Source: Heterodera schachtii
Taxonomy: Eukaryota; Nematoda; Chromadorea; Rhabditida; Heteroderidae
Assembly (NCBI GenBank): GCA_023374025.1
Contig: SIJG01000108.1
Span: 288,993-352,992 of the forward strand
Length of the DNA: 64,000 bases
Direction of reading: 5' to 3'
The notes beneath the pieces are model-generated. The model saw only the letters and a list, made by a program, of their open reading frames with translations. It made no database searches and was not told where the DNA came from. Within the stretch, counting starts at the first letter, position 1, and each line of letters opens with the position of its first letter. The translations under genes were made by a program, and so were the position numbers. Below are positions 20,253-30,900 of the stretch, piece after piece.

Positions 20253-21225
20253 CGGAACGGGCCAACTGCGTCTGGCCAACTGCGTCTCGCCAACTGCGTC
20301 TCGCCAACTGCGTCTTGGGGCCAACTGCGTCTGAGCCAACTGCGTCTCGCCAACTGCGTCTGGCCAACTGCGTCTTAGTAGTAAAGGGGCCAACTGCGTC
20401 TCAGTTGATTTAATTTCAAAATTTTTTAGAAAAATTTTTTTTAAATATTTTTATAAGCTGTTTTTCCTGGTTGTAGCGCTTCAAATCATCAAATTCAATT
20501 TCAAATCACGTTGGCATTAAACATTGAAGAAATAAAGGCGGTTCTTGTCGGTTTTATGCGCGTCAGATCACGTTTTATGCGTCCAAAAATAGTTTACGCA
20601 TTCTATGGCATTATATGCGTCCTTGCTATTTCGTATGTCCATGTTTAGGCGCCCCAATAACTAAGAGGAAGTGTTTCTTTGCCCTGATTTTTTTTAACTA
20701 GATTTGTTAAACATAAGGTGTCATGATAATTCGTAAAAAGGCAATTCATACACAGACAACTCGTATAAAAAATTCTAATATCAAATTGGGACGCTAAAAC
20801 AATAAAGTAATAAAGGCTAAGCTTACCGTATATGCTCTAATTATAGCCCATGGGGGATTATTTTTCAAGAAAAGGGGGGGATAATTAGAGACTGGGGGAT
20901 TATGATAGAGGGTTTATTTTTCAAAACACCTCGTAGACTGGGGTATAATTGGAGACTGCGCGATTAATAGAGACTGGGCTATAATTAGAGCATATACGAT
21001 AAGTGCTTTTCATTTTGAATTTTTAATATATTTTATGGGTATTAATTGATTTTTTTGACTGAGACGCAGTTGGCCCTTTTACTACTAAGACGCAGTTGGC
21101 CAGACGCAGTTGGCGAGACGCAGTTGGCTCAGACGCAGTTGGCCCCAAGACGCAGTTGGCTCAGACGCAGTTGGCCAGACGCAGTTGGCGAGACGCAGTT
21201 GGCCAGACGCAGTTGACCCCTACCG
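20253..21225. mobile_element. Large foldback with tandem AACTGCGTCT arms
   Basis: An exact 9-bp duplication, TATTGTCGG, lies at 20244-20252 and 21226-21234. The ends are CGGAACGGGCCAACTGCG and, inverted, CGGTAGGGGTCAACTGCG. Each arm is a tandem array of a 12-14-bp unit built on CCAACTGCGTCT, about eight or nine copies, with linkers TGG, CGCC, TGGGGCC and TGAGCC. The centre holds a nested element (20826-20999). The 9-bp duplication suggests a Mutator-like foldback. Confidence 0.85.
20826..20999. mobile_element. TA-flanked MITE nested in the foldback
   Basis: The inverted ends are CCGTATATGCTCTAATTATA and TATAATTAGAGCATATACGA, with TA on each side (20824-20825 and 21000-21001). This is the pattern of Tc1/mariner-derived MITEs. 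The interior repeats the word ATTAGAGACTGGG with variants. Confidence 0.7.
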
Positions 21226-21586
21226 TATTGTCGGACTGAAAAATTTTCTGTATGACTGCCAAACCAATAGCCAGAAAAAAAAGTTTAGTAGCGCGAAACT
21301 CGGAGACCTTTTGAATTTTTTTCTCCAGTGTTATTTTTCATTTTCAAAAATTTCATCGCCGGAGCGCAAAAAAAAAACAGGAATTTCGGTACTTATGCAG
21401 TTTAGGCCACACAACATTTATTTTTAATTTTTGCTGATAAAAATGTGTTTCCATGGGTATTCGCGGCCAATGATGACGAATATGACATCCATTTAGAGTT
21501 ACTGGTACCTGCGATACGCAGGCATATTTGTTGAGGTAAAAATTTTGAAATAATTTTTTTTTTGAATAATAGTGAATTTTTTTAAG

Positions 21587-21926
21587 GTCACTGTCATTCC
21601 CTCAGGGGATAATTATGACGCCGAAACGACTTCCGAATGGCCGAACACGCTCACTTTGAATGAGCTTCGTGCTCGGCTCATGTGCCTGCTGGGAGGCGAA
21701 CGAGCTGAACTCCTTTTTTTTGATGAGTCGCTCGGCCACACCGGCTCGGATTTGATCAAAGCCCGAAAAATGGCTCAAAAAGTAAATCGAAAAAAAATAA
21801 AGCCATTAAAATGTTACTCATAAAATAATTTATACCTTTCTTAAAAAGATTGCCTCCATCGCCGGTTCGACACGGGCGCAGGTCAAGTTGGAAGCGGAGA
21901 AGAAGTGCAGCGGCTGTTTATCCTAA
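21587..21926 (+). pseudogene. FtsH/YME1-type M41 peptidase-like fragment
   Basis: An exon at 21587-21781, after an AAG acceptor, encodes VTVIPSGDNYDAE, a loop, then LNELRARLMCLLGGERAEL and a stretch ending DLIKARKMAQK. This resembles the M41 segment after the zinc motif of ATP-dependent membrane AAA proteases, where the family has KVTIxPRG and a GGRxAEE helix followed by a third zinc ligand. A second exon from 21849 gives IASIAGSTRAQVKLEAEKK and a stop. The HExxH helix and the ATPase domain are absent. A repeated version of the second exon (IALIIGSTQDQVLLEW, stop) follows near 21950. It looks like a gene remnant. Confidence 0.4.
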
Positions 21927-22354
21927 ATGAATTATTCTATTTTAAAAAAGATTGCCCTTATCATCGGATCAACACAGGATCAGGTCTTATTGGAATGGAA
22001 CCGTTGAAGAATAAAATCGAGACGGTAAATTTTTTCATTTCATTATAAAAATGTTACAAAAAACTACCAAGGTATATGCTTATCAAAGAGCTATAAACAA
22101 TTTATTTAAGATATTTAACCGGAAAATTTATCAAATATTATATTTTAGCCTCTAAATTTGGTTTGAAAATTTTAAAAATTGTATTGCAAACTAAATTAGT
22201 TATTTTTTCAGCTTGCTAAAAAGCTGTTCATCAAAAGAACGATGGACATAAGATGTTGGTAATAGTGTACTTTGTACCCCCCCCCCTTTTTTGAAAAGAA
22301 AATTTTAAAATTTTTTTCTCGAAATAAAGTTGTTTTATGGGTTTTCTGGGTCGT

Positions 22355-22625
22355 AGAATTCGATTCTGATATCTATTTCGGCCCATTTCGAACCCTGACC
22401 CGGATTCGAACAAAAATTTGAAAATTCAATTTTCGAAAAAATTCAAAATATGCAACCAAACCGGTTCAAATGCATGATATACTATGTTTTGCCTTCTGAA
22501 TCGATTCACCTTTTTATTTCATGCATTTGGTTGCATATTTTGAATTTTTTCGAAAATTGAATTTTCAAGTTTTTGTTCGAATCCGGGTTAGGGGTTCGGA
22601 ATGGGCCGAAATGGATATCATAAGG
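22355..22625. repeat. Inverted repeat at the edge of the PTR exon-1 duplication
   Basis: The arms at about 22361-22455 and 22522-22620 carry GGCCCATTTCGAACCCTGAC, GGATTCGAACAAAAA and TTGAATTTTTTCGAAAATTG in opposite orientation around a short spacer. The right arm ends where the duplicated block (AAGGGGGTTTAAATTGG) begins. Confidence 0.7.
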
Positions 22626-23910
22626 GGGTTTAAATTGGTTAGAAATACGAGTTTTAAAACAAAAACAATTCCAGGAACTCGGATACATAATAAAACAGGA
22701 CGGAAAACGGAACGGTGTTCCTGACTTTTTAACGTTCACCTAACTAAAATCATGTCAACTATTAACGGAAATCCCGCCGGGAAACGGGGAAATTTTCTAC
22801 GAAAAAAATTAAATTTTTAAAAGGTTTTTGTATTATTATGGCTCTACTGTAGTTAATATGCATTCAAACGAAAGTTTAAGCATCCAATTATCACAAATTA
22901 GTCAATTACTTGAAATAGCATAATGCATAAATGTATTTTCTCTACCGGTTTTATTGTTTTGTGTTCTTTGTGCGATTCTGATAAACTGTTAATGAACTTA
23001 GTATTTTCAAATTGAAAAATATAACATTTTCACTAATTTTTAGCTTGGCGACATTTTAGTTGGAATGAAGCGATTTGTGGCTGATCAAAAAAAAAAAATA
23101 CAAAAAGGAATTTACCAGTGAAAATTTAAAATTAGCGCGCAAAATTTACGCCAATTACGCTATTTGGCGTTATGAGCAATTTTTGTCTGACACTGGGCTT
23201 GACCCGTAATGTTGGTTCATCTCTCTTTTTCCGGACGCGATGTAAATCCAAATTGAACAGAAAATATTGTTTGTAACAAATTGTTTTTCACAATTCTTTA
23301 CAATTTCATTTCTTTACAATATTTTAAATTTGTTTACATAAAAATCAGGGTAAAATTTGTGGAGAGAACTCCTCGCGTCTCTCTCGATTTATTTGTTGGA
23401 TTATTTAAAAAACGGGTGGAAATGCCGAACTTTAACTGCCTGGAGCGGCCCCTCTCCCAACTGTTCTACCGGTACGGGTGCTTCATCACGCGCACTCCGT
23501 TCCCGCTGGTGGTCACCCCGTTGCTGATCACCATTTTCTCCGTCTGGGGCTTCATGTCACTGAATTCCATCACAGGCAATAGCAAAATTACTTTTTAAAT
23601 GAAATCGCTTTTTATTCCTCAGTATTTGTGGGATTTCCGATTTTTCCTATATGTTTTTCTCGCTTTTCTACCGCTCTGATTTTGATTTGTTTTGCCAGAA
23701 AGCCTTGATGAAGCTTAAACTTTTAAACGTATAGATGATGGCGGTTTATGCAAAAATGAAATCAATTGGAATTCTCTTTTTATAATACCTAAATAATACC
23801 ATTTTCCCCATTTTTTAATCATTTTAAATTTTATTGAAAAACTTTTAGTTGGACGCAATTTTCTTGAACTTCCCGAAATTTCATTTTCTTTGATTTTCCG
23901 CTGTCTTTGC
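22620..23910. repeat. Duplicated block with PTR exon 1 (upstream copy)
   Basis: About 1.3 kb nearly identical to 26692-27975 in the same orientation; spacing is about 4.07 kb. Similarity runs through the exon-1 region and fades just before the position of PTR exon 2, so only the first exon and its 5' flank were duplicated. Confidence 0.9.
23422..23575 (+). pseudogene. Orphan copy of PTR exon 1
   Basis: 154 bp from ATG to the same ACAG-GC boundary as exon 1 of the PTR gene at 27491. It differs by one synonymous base in the stretch compared, so it encodes the same peptide, MPNFNCLERPLSQLFYRYG and onward. No exon 2 follows in the block. It could be dead, or an alternative first exon splicing over the F-box-like gene into PTR exon 2. 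Preservation of the frame fits either a recent duplication or selection. Confidence 0.75.
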
Positions 23911-23999
23911 TTGACTTCGTCGTGCCATTTGAGTTGTTGATGCTAAGTGTTTGTGACCCCCGAGATGTTGCCATTTCACATTATTAATGTATGTTTATA

Positions 24000-24403
24000 C
24001 AAGGGCGTAGGCAGGGGGGGGGCTAAAGCCCCCCCCCCCCCCCCCGAAACCCAAAAAGTAAAAAATTTTCAGTAGATTTTTTTTGAAATTTTAAGCAATT
24101 TTCTTAATAAAATTACATTAAAATACTCAAAAATTTTCCCGGCGGCGCCTATCGGCACCGCCGGACCCCCATTTTACCATATTTTTGAAAAAATGAAGGC
24201 CAAAATGGCATAAGATATTAATTTTTTGGCGAAAAATGGAGAAAAATTTTGTAAAATACACCCCCATAATTCGGGATTTCAAAAAACCAAAAATACACCC
24301 CTAAAAATCGACTTAAAAAGGAAAAATACAACCCTAAAAATCGACTTTTTGACTTCAGCCCCCCCCCCCCCCCCCCAAAGCCAAGGGTCTGGCTACGCCC
24401 TTG
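24000..24403. mobile_element. hAT-like MITE, CAAGGGCGTAG family, copy 2
   Basis: 404 bp, with inverted ends CAAGGGCGTAGGCAG and TCTGGCTACGCCCTTG. An exact 8-bp duplication, TGTTTATA, lies at 23992-23999 and 24404-24411. The order inside matches 15113-15475: G run, C run, the GC module at about 24141, then TACACCCC stretches and a C run near the right end. Confidence 0.92.
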
Positions 24404-24544
24404 TGTTTATATGCAGTTGTATGTTCTTATTTTTACTCTTACTTTCTCACAAATTCGTCCATTTCAATTGTGTATTTGATTCGATTGTGAATATTGGGTT
24501 GGTGCTTAAGTCAATTTTGGGGATCGGATTTTTAGTGGGGAAAA

Positions 24545-25020
24545 TCTGAATTTAGTGGCCTACATAGGGCAAAAAATGCCAAAATAATAGCGTATCCTAT
24601 ATACTAGATAGAGATTGGATATGGACCGGATCCGTATTTTTTTTCGGTTGATACGGATTTTTTACGGACTACGGATTTTTAGTCCGTATCGATGCCAAGT
24701 ACGTAATCCTGATCATGTAAAAACACAAAAAGTTCCAAAAAAGTTGTCAGAATATGGCCATTTAATTTAGTGGCCTAGATAGGGGCAAAAATCTTTAGAA
24801 TATTTATTATATGACCAATATTTACCGACAAATCGTTTAAAAAAGAATTTGAGGTGCTGAGCACGAATCTGGCCTCCAACTATCATTTCCGATGCATAAG
24901 TTACAAAAACCCAAACAATCAGCCTAAATGTATTCAAACGAAAAAAGCAACAAATAAATGTGAGGAGCAATTAATTAGGCGATCAATTTCCATTCCTAAT
25001 GATCGATCAGAATTTTTCAT
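24545..25020. repeat. Word-iterated remnant and spacer
   Basis: At 24600-24710 the words ACGGATTTTT and GTCCGTATC alternate in both orientations, like the other word-iterated elements but without clean ends. The phrase TTTAGTGGCCTA occurs on both sides (24551 and 24769). The rest is AT-rich without a supported gene. Confidence 0.4.
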
Positions 25021-25031
25021 TTCCTAATCTT

Positions 25032-26461
25032 TCACTTTTTCTTCCGCTGTCCGCTGGGTCCGGCACTCATTTTCAGAGGACTTTTTGCGTTAATTTGGCC
25101 CGATTCAGGTGGAGACAACGGCCTAAATTAAGCGCAATTAAAATTGATTATTATAGCAAAAGCTAATGCCACTCACCCTAATTCATAAAGATCAAATTCG
25201 ACATTGTTCAATTTGTCCGTCTTTTTGTCCTCCCATTGAATTGTCTCCCCAATTTGGCATCGTTTCATTACCCATCGATCGTGCCATTTATAAGGGTATT
25301 TTTCATCACTGTTTTCTTTCTCCAATGTCAGCATTTCGTTGGTCCGTTCGTTCGTCAGTTCAAATGGCGCAAACAATGGCATTGTTGACTCCAAAAGTTT
25401 AATTCGAATTATGTGACTGGCCGAAGAAATGGTGGCACGCAGAAATGACTATAAAATGGGAAACGAAAAGCAAATGGCATCTAATCCAAAATCTTACAAA
25501 AAAGTGACCACACCTCTTTAAAATTGTCGACCAATTTAGTGGTTCTATACATATAAGCAGAACAACTCAATTGCTTTGGATGGCCATCGCTTCTCGACAT
25601 TTGCAACCATTTGGTCAATGCTTGGCCAGCAGTTGCATTTGGCCCTTCATCACCAATCACCAGGGGCAACAAATCATCGGAATCGATTGAAATAATGTCG
25701 AGTTCGGACAGAATTGTCGCCGAAGTGTAGCGAAGCAAATTTCCAAGATGACGAGCCTTTGCAAAATTCAAATGACGAATGTTTGGCGCAAAAATGGGCC
25801 AAATTCCACTGGCAAAAGCATTCCAAATTGGCTGGATATTCTTGGCTTTATAGGCGAAATGCTGCAAATTCAAATTGATGCCTTTGTCATAAATTTGCTG
25901 GTTGGCACGAAAAAATGTGATGACGGAATGGTCAATGTAACTGAAAAGGGAATGGTTTTACCGTTAACCAATGCTTAAATTTGAATTACAGAATATGAAG
26001 GTCCTTAAAGCGAATTTTGTTGTGCATCGGATGGTCGGGCAACGGAAATCGCACACTTTTGCCATTGCTTTTCTCGACGTACAATTTTGCTTTTGTTCCT
26101 TTCTTGTCAATTATGATTTGTCTCCAAATTGTCAGTTCGCCGTTGACGTCAAAATGTTTGTCCACCAACGCATTGAAACGTGGCGAGAGAAGTGCCAATT
26201 TGAGGCCGAGTTGACGACGACGAAAAAGTGGCAAAATGTCCATCCAAATGTCGTTGCAAATCCAACTGAAATGCGGGAAAACTAATTAAATTTGAAAATT
26301 TTTTAATTTCCTTACCGTCGGCTCTTCGTTTTCATTGCCACGCGGAGACTTCGCCGATTTCCAAATGTCACAAATGAGCCCAACGGTTTCTGTTGTTCAG
26401 TTGCCGAAATGAGGCGGTGATTGGCGGAGGAAAGTTTTTTCTTTTTTTTGACGGGTGCCAT
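25032..26461 (-). CDS. Cyst-nematode F-box-like family member 2 (intact)
   Basis: Five exons (26461-26316, 26265-25990, 25940-25514, 25448-25177, 25122-25032) sum to 1212 bp and stay in phase, giving 403 aa. Exon 1 starts MAPVKKKKKLSSANHR, a basic lead. The F-box-like helices follow: WICNDIWMDILPLFRRRQLG, LKLALLSPRFNALVDKHF. Further family marks are YIDHSVITFFRANQQI, FASGIWPIFAPNIRHL, NATAGQALTKWL, FLRATISSASHIIRI, FELTNERTNEMLTL and the end LGPLSPPESG. The role would be SCF-type substrate recognition in ubiquitin ligation; family expansion in cyst nematodes has been linked to parasitism, but nothing here shows secretion. It lies between the two copies of the PTR exon-1 block, on the opposite strand. 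Exon 2 is 276 bp, the same length as the matching exon of the pseudogene at 17999-18274. Confidence 0.82.
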
Positions 26462-26691
26462 CTAGAAAAAATTATAATTTAGCCTAAAAAGGGAAAATTT
26501 TTTGAAAAAATTAGTTGTTTTTCGTATAGACATCTATTTATGTGAAGTCAAAATCAGCGTTATGAATTCATAACTCAAATTTGTTACTGTTGCAATTTGA
26601 TTAAAATTTTAAGGACTCGAAAAACAGGGAAAAAAACAATGAAATGATGGACATTCATTCCAGCAGAAGTTTAAACAGGCGCATTTGCTTT

Positions 26692-27975
26692 AAGGGGGTT
26701 TAAATTGGTTAGAAATACGAGTTTTAAAACAAAAACAATTCCAGGAACTCGGATACATAAGAAAACAGGACGGAAAACGGGAATGGTGTTCCCGACTTTT
26801 TAACGTTCACCTAACTAAAATCATGTCAACTATTAACGGAAATCCCGCCGGGAAACGGGGAAATTTTTCTACGAAAAAAATTAAATTTTTAAAAGGTTTT
26901 TGTATTATTATGGCTCTACCGTACTTAATATGAGTTCAAACGAAAGTTTAAGCATCCAATTATCACAAATTAGTCAATTACTTGAAATAGCATAATGCAT
27001 AAATGTATTTTCTCTACCGGTTTTATTGTTTTGTGTTCTTTGTGCGATTCTGATAAACTGTTAATGAACTTAGTATTTTCAAATTGAAAAATATAACATT
27101 TTCACTAATTTTTAGCTTGGCGACATTTTAGTTGGAATGAAGCGATTTGTGGCTGATCAAAAAAAAAAAATACAAAAAGGAATTTAGCAGTGAAAATTTA
27201 AAATTAGCGCGCAAAATTTACGCCAATTACGCTATTTGGCGTTATGAGCAATTTTTGTCTGACACTGGGCTTGACCCGTCGTGTTGGTTCATCTCTCTTT
27301 TTCCGGACGCCATGTAAATCCAAATTGAAGAGAAAATATTGTTTGTAACAAATTGTTTTTCACAATCCTTTACAATTTCATTTCTTTACAATAATTTAAA
27401 TTTGTTTACATAAAAAATCAGGGTAAAATTTGTGGAGAGTCCTCGCGTCTCTCTCGATTATTTGTTGTATTATTCAAAAAACGGGTGGAAATGCCGAACT
27501 TCAACTGCCTGGAGCGGCCCCTCTCCCAACTGTTCTACCGGTACGGGTGCTTCATCACGCGCACTCCGTTCCCGCTGGTGGTCACCCCGTTGCTGATCAC
27601 CATTTTCTCCGTCTGGGGCTTCATGTCACTGAATTCCATCACAGGCAATAGCAAAATTCGTTTTTTAAATAAAAAAAATAAAATCCCATCGCTTTTTATT
27701 CCTCAGTAATTTGAGAGGCATCCGGTTTTTTTTTGATTTTTATTTTTTACCGCTATGGTTTTGATTTGTTTTGCCAGAAAACCTTGGTGAAGCTTAAAAC
27801 CTTTAAACATAGACAATGGCGGGCAATGGCAATTGAAAATTTAGTTTTATCATACCTAAAAAAAATCCAATTTCTCCCCAATTTTTATGCATTTTAAATT
27901 CTATTGAAAAAAACTTTCGTTCGACTCAATTTTCTTAATTTTTTTCCATCTCAATATTTTATTTCTCTTTTTTAG
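26692..27975. repeat. Duplicated block with PTR exon 1 (downstream copy)
   Basis: The partner of 22620-23910. It contains the putative promoter region and first exon of the PTR gene and part of its first intron. Confidence 0.9.
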
Positions 27976-30900
27976 ACGCCATTTATTTGTTCACGCCGCA
28001 GAACGCGCCCTCCAAAATGGAGCGCCAGGTCATCCACGACCTGTGGCCGTTGGTCAACGGCAGTTACATCCCGGGCCGGGCCGTAACACAATCGCGGGAA
28101 GTCCAGGTTGTTGTCGGATGAGGGCAGATGGCTTATCATGATGCTTTTGATTAGGGGTGGCGTGGGATGCGATGGGTTACCCACTCGGGGGGCGGGGGAA
28201 TGATTTTGGTAGTTCGATTTACCATTAGATATTGGACACACAAAAATGGTGGCAGGTTTTTAGGACGCGGACCGCGAAAAAGTAACGCGCAAACGCGTCC
28301 CGCCCCTGGCCAATTGTGTGTCTGTCCAAAATTGGTTCCAAATTCACAAATTGGGTTAATCCCAAATTAAACTCATTCCATGGCTCACTTTTTCATAAAT
28401 TTTCGTTTAACAGATCACTGTAAGTGCGCGTGAGCGAGGTGCAAACATCCTTGAAAAGCCCTACTCCGAAGCGGTGCATGTGTTGGACGAAATCATACAG
28501 GTTTTTTGTTGCAATTTTGCGCGGTAGGGTGGGTCGAGTCAACTCCTCTCATAATTGTACGGAAAAAATAACGAAACAAGTTTGCCGTAATTTCCAAATG
28601 TTTCCATGCCATGACACCAAAAACTCAAAATCCAACCCATTCTAATTGTAAACAATTCGAGTCAAAAGTTTTCCCCGGCTGCGCCTGTCGGCGCTGAGCG
28701 ACGTTTGGGCGCAGACCATTCAATTTGGCGCCAGCCCTGTTAAAGTGTTCACCATTTGCCTGCAAAATTTCAAAAAAAAATTTCATAGAAAACTTGCATA
28801 AAATGGTACTTATGCACTTTACTAGCCATAAAATTTTTTTTTTTTGAATTCGTGAAAAAGTTGTTTTCATAGGTTTTCAGCACCGCTGATCAAGAATCTG
28901 ACGTCCGTTCGGTCAATATCGGACCCCGAACCCGAATTCGAACACCGAAAAAATTTTCAAAATTTGTAATTTGAACAAAGTCGAAGATCAACAACAAAAT
29001 GCCAAATAGCATCATCAGCTAAATCAATGTCGGCGTCTGAAGTGCGATAATTAAAAAAAGCCCCTACACCGTTAACTTTCCTTTCTTTAGAAATTGATAA
29101 ATTTTCAGGCTTCATAATGAATGAATTAAATAATTTCACCGCTTCCAACTATATGAAAAATTAGCGTTAGTTTTGAAAAAATTTTTCGGTGTTCGAATTC
29201 GGGGTTCGATATTGATCGAAACGGACGTCAGATTCTTGATCAGTGGTGCTGAACACCTATGGAAACAACTTTTTCACAAAATCAAAAAAAAATTTTTATG
29301 GCTAGTAAAGTGCATAAGTACCCATAAAATTAGGTTTTTGAATCTTATTTGTTTAAATTTTGCCGGCTTAAAGACAGACACTTTATTTTATAAGGCTATT
29401 GAATGGCATCAAATTGATTCAAATTAGTACACAACTCTGAAGGAGTTCTACCCCAAAAAAGCCGGGCTGTCACCAAACGTAACCGGAAACGGAATTTTGA
29501 CTCCATTTGCTTATACAAATTTTACAAAGGAAAATGCGCAATACAAAAAGTGGTGCAAAAACACAAAAATACAAACAATTGATAAAATGGGTTTTCTTTA
29601 TTTATCATACCCCCTTTTCGGATCCCTTGAAATTTAACGTTTTTTTAAAAAATTTGTTTGTTTGTCAGCGCGATGTCCGTGTCCACCACGAGGGCCGCAC
29701 CTACCGCTACCGCGACTTGTGCCTGCAGTGGCGCACCCAGGGCTGTCCTGGCAACCGACACGTGCACATGCTGTCCGACCTGTACCAGCACGGGTTCAAC
29801 ATCAGCTACCCAATGCTGAGGCTGGGCAACGTGTGAGTTTTGCTTGGGGTTAAGGGCGTACTACCATCTCTTGATATTGCGTAAAAGTTATGGTCCTTGC
29901 AGAAAAACATTTTTTTTATTAATGAACAATTTTTTATGTAAGCCATGCTTACATCGGTGCCGCTTTGGGTGGTGTGACGGTCGCTTACGGTGCCAACGAC
30001 ACAATGCTGTTACGCGGAGCGCATTCTTGGCTTATGGTATTTTTTAAAAGTATTTTCTTGCCCATTTTAAGTTAATTAATTAAAAAAAAATTTGTCCGAT
30101 TAATTCAAAAATTTTTTTTTTTTTTTGCCATTTTCATTATTTTCCTCCCCATTTTCTATCCAGGTTTACCATCTCCAATTCTATCCGTCAAATGTGTCCT
30201 TTTTGTCGGGCCTTTGGGAGAAGGAATTTGAGCGCACCATTCGCACCTACAAAAGCCCATACATCAGCTTCACCTATTTCCACTCACAGGTTTTTATTTC
30301 ATGGAATAACAATAGGGTGCAAAAAATAATCGAAATTTAAAAAATCAAATCAAAAAACAGAGCCAAAAAGCCAGTTTTTGATATATTTTTAAAGGATAGC
30401 CGACGCCTGGGTGAAACAAAAAAATTTTCGCCTAAAAGCATTGTAAAAGCCGAAATTTTTATACAATTGGGTTAAATTGTAGACAGTTAAGCAACCAATT
30501 GCTTTTGGCAATAGTTCAATAAAAAATTACAGTTGGCTTTGTTTTTGCGCTAATTGATTACTGTATGTATTTTTTTGCATTCTGTACTCCCCCCTTTTTT
30601 TTGTCAGACATTGGCCGAAGAGTTGAAGCGCAACGCGGACACGCTGGTGCCCCGTTTTGTGTTCGCCTTTTTCATCCTCATCATGTTCTCGGTAAGCGAT
30701 GTTTTTTTCAAATTCCAGCGGACTAAATTTAATCAGGGCAGTTATTTTTGGTGACAATTCCACATGCTTAAAGGAATAATTCAATTTGAGAACCCAATAA
30801 TTTTTAATTTGTCCAATATATATTTTTGTGAAAATTTTTTTTTTATGTATTTGGCTTAAGAAACAATTTTTAATATTTCTTTTTTGTCTCGATTTTGATA

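Larger units (their letters stand above)
19975..21320 (-). pseudogene. Unknown coding-like exon, copy B, split by a foldback
   Basis: The second copy of the 10017-10620 sequence: the minus strand again encodes TECHFCKLNPALLQQLK, now with frameshifts. A 973-bp foldback (20253-21225) separates it from its upstream part, which resumes at 21235 with TCGGACTGAAAAAT, matching 10516. The two copies were interrupted independently, at nearby but different positions and by different element types. Confidence 0.4.

Noticed and set aside
3660..24400. CRISPR array from regularly repeated words
   Set aside because: Words vary in spacing, occur in both orientations and sit within TIR elements of a nematode nuclear genome.
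24767..24970. Minus-strand frame with a signal-peptide-like start
   Set aside because: It needs a TTG start, has a possible splice site inside, and no homology was recognised.
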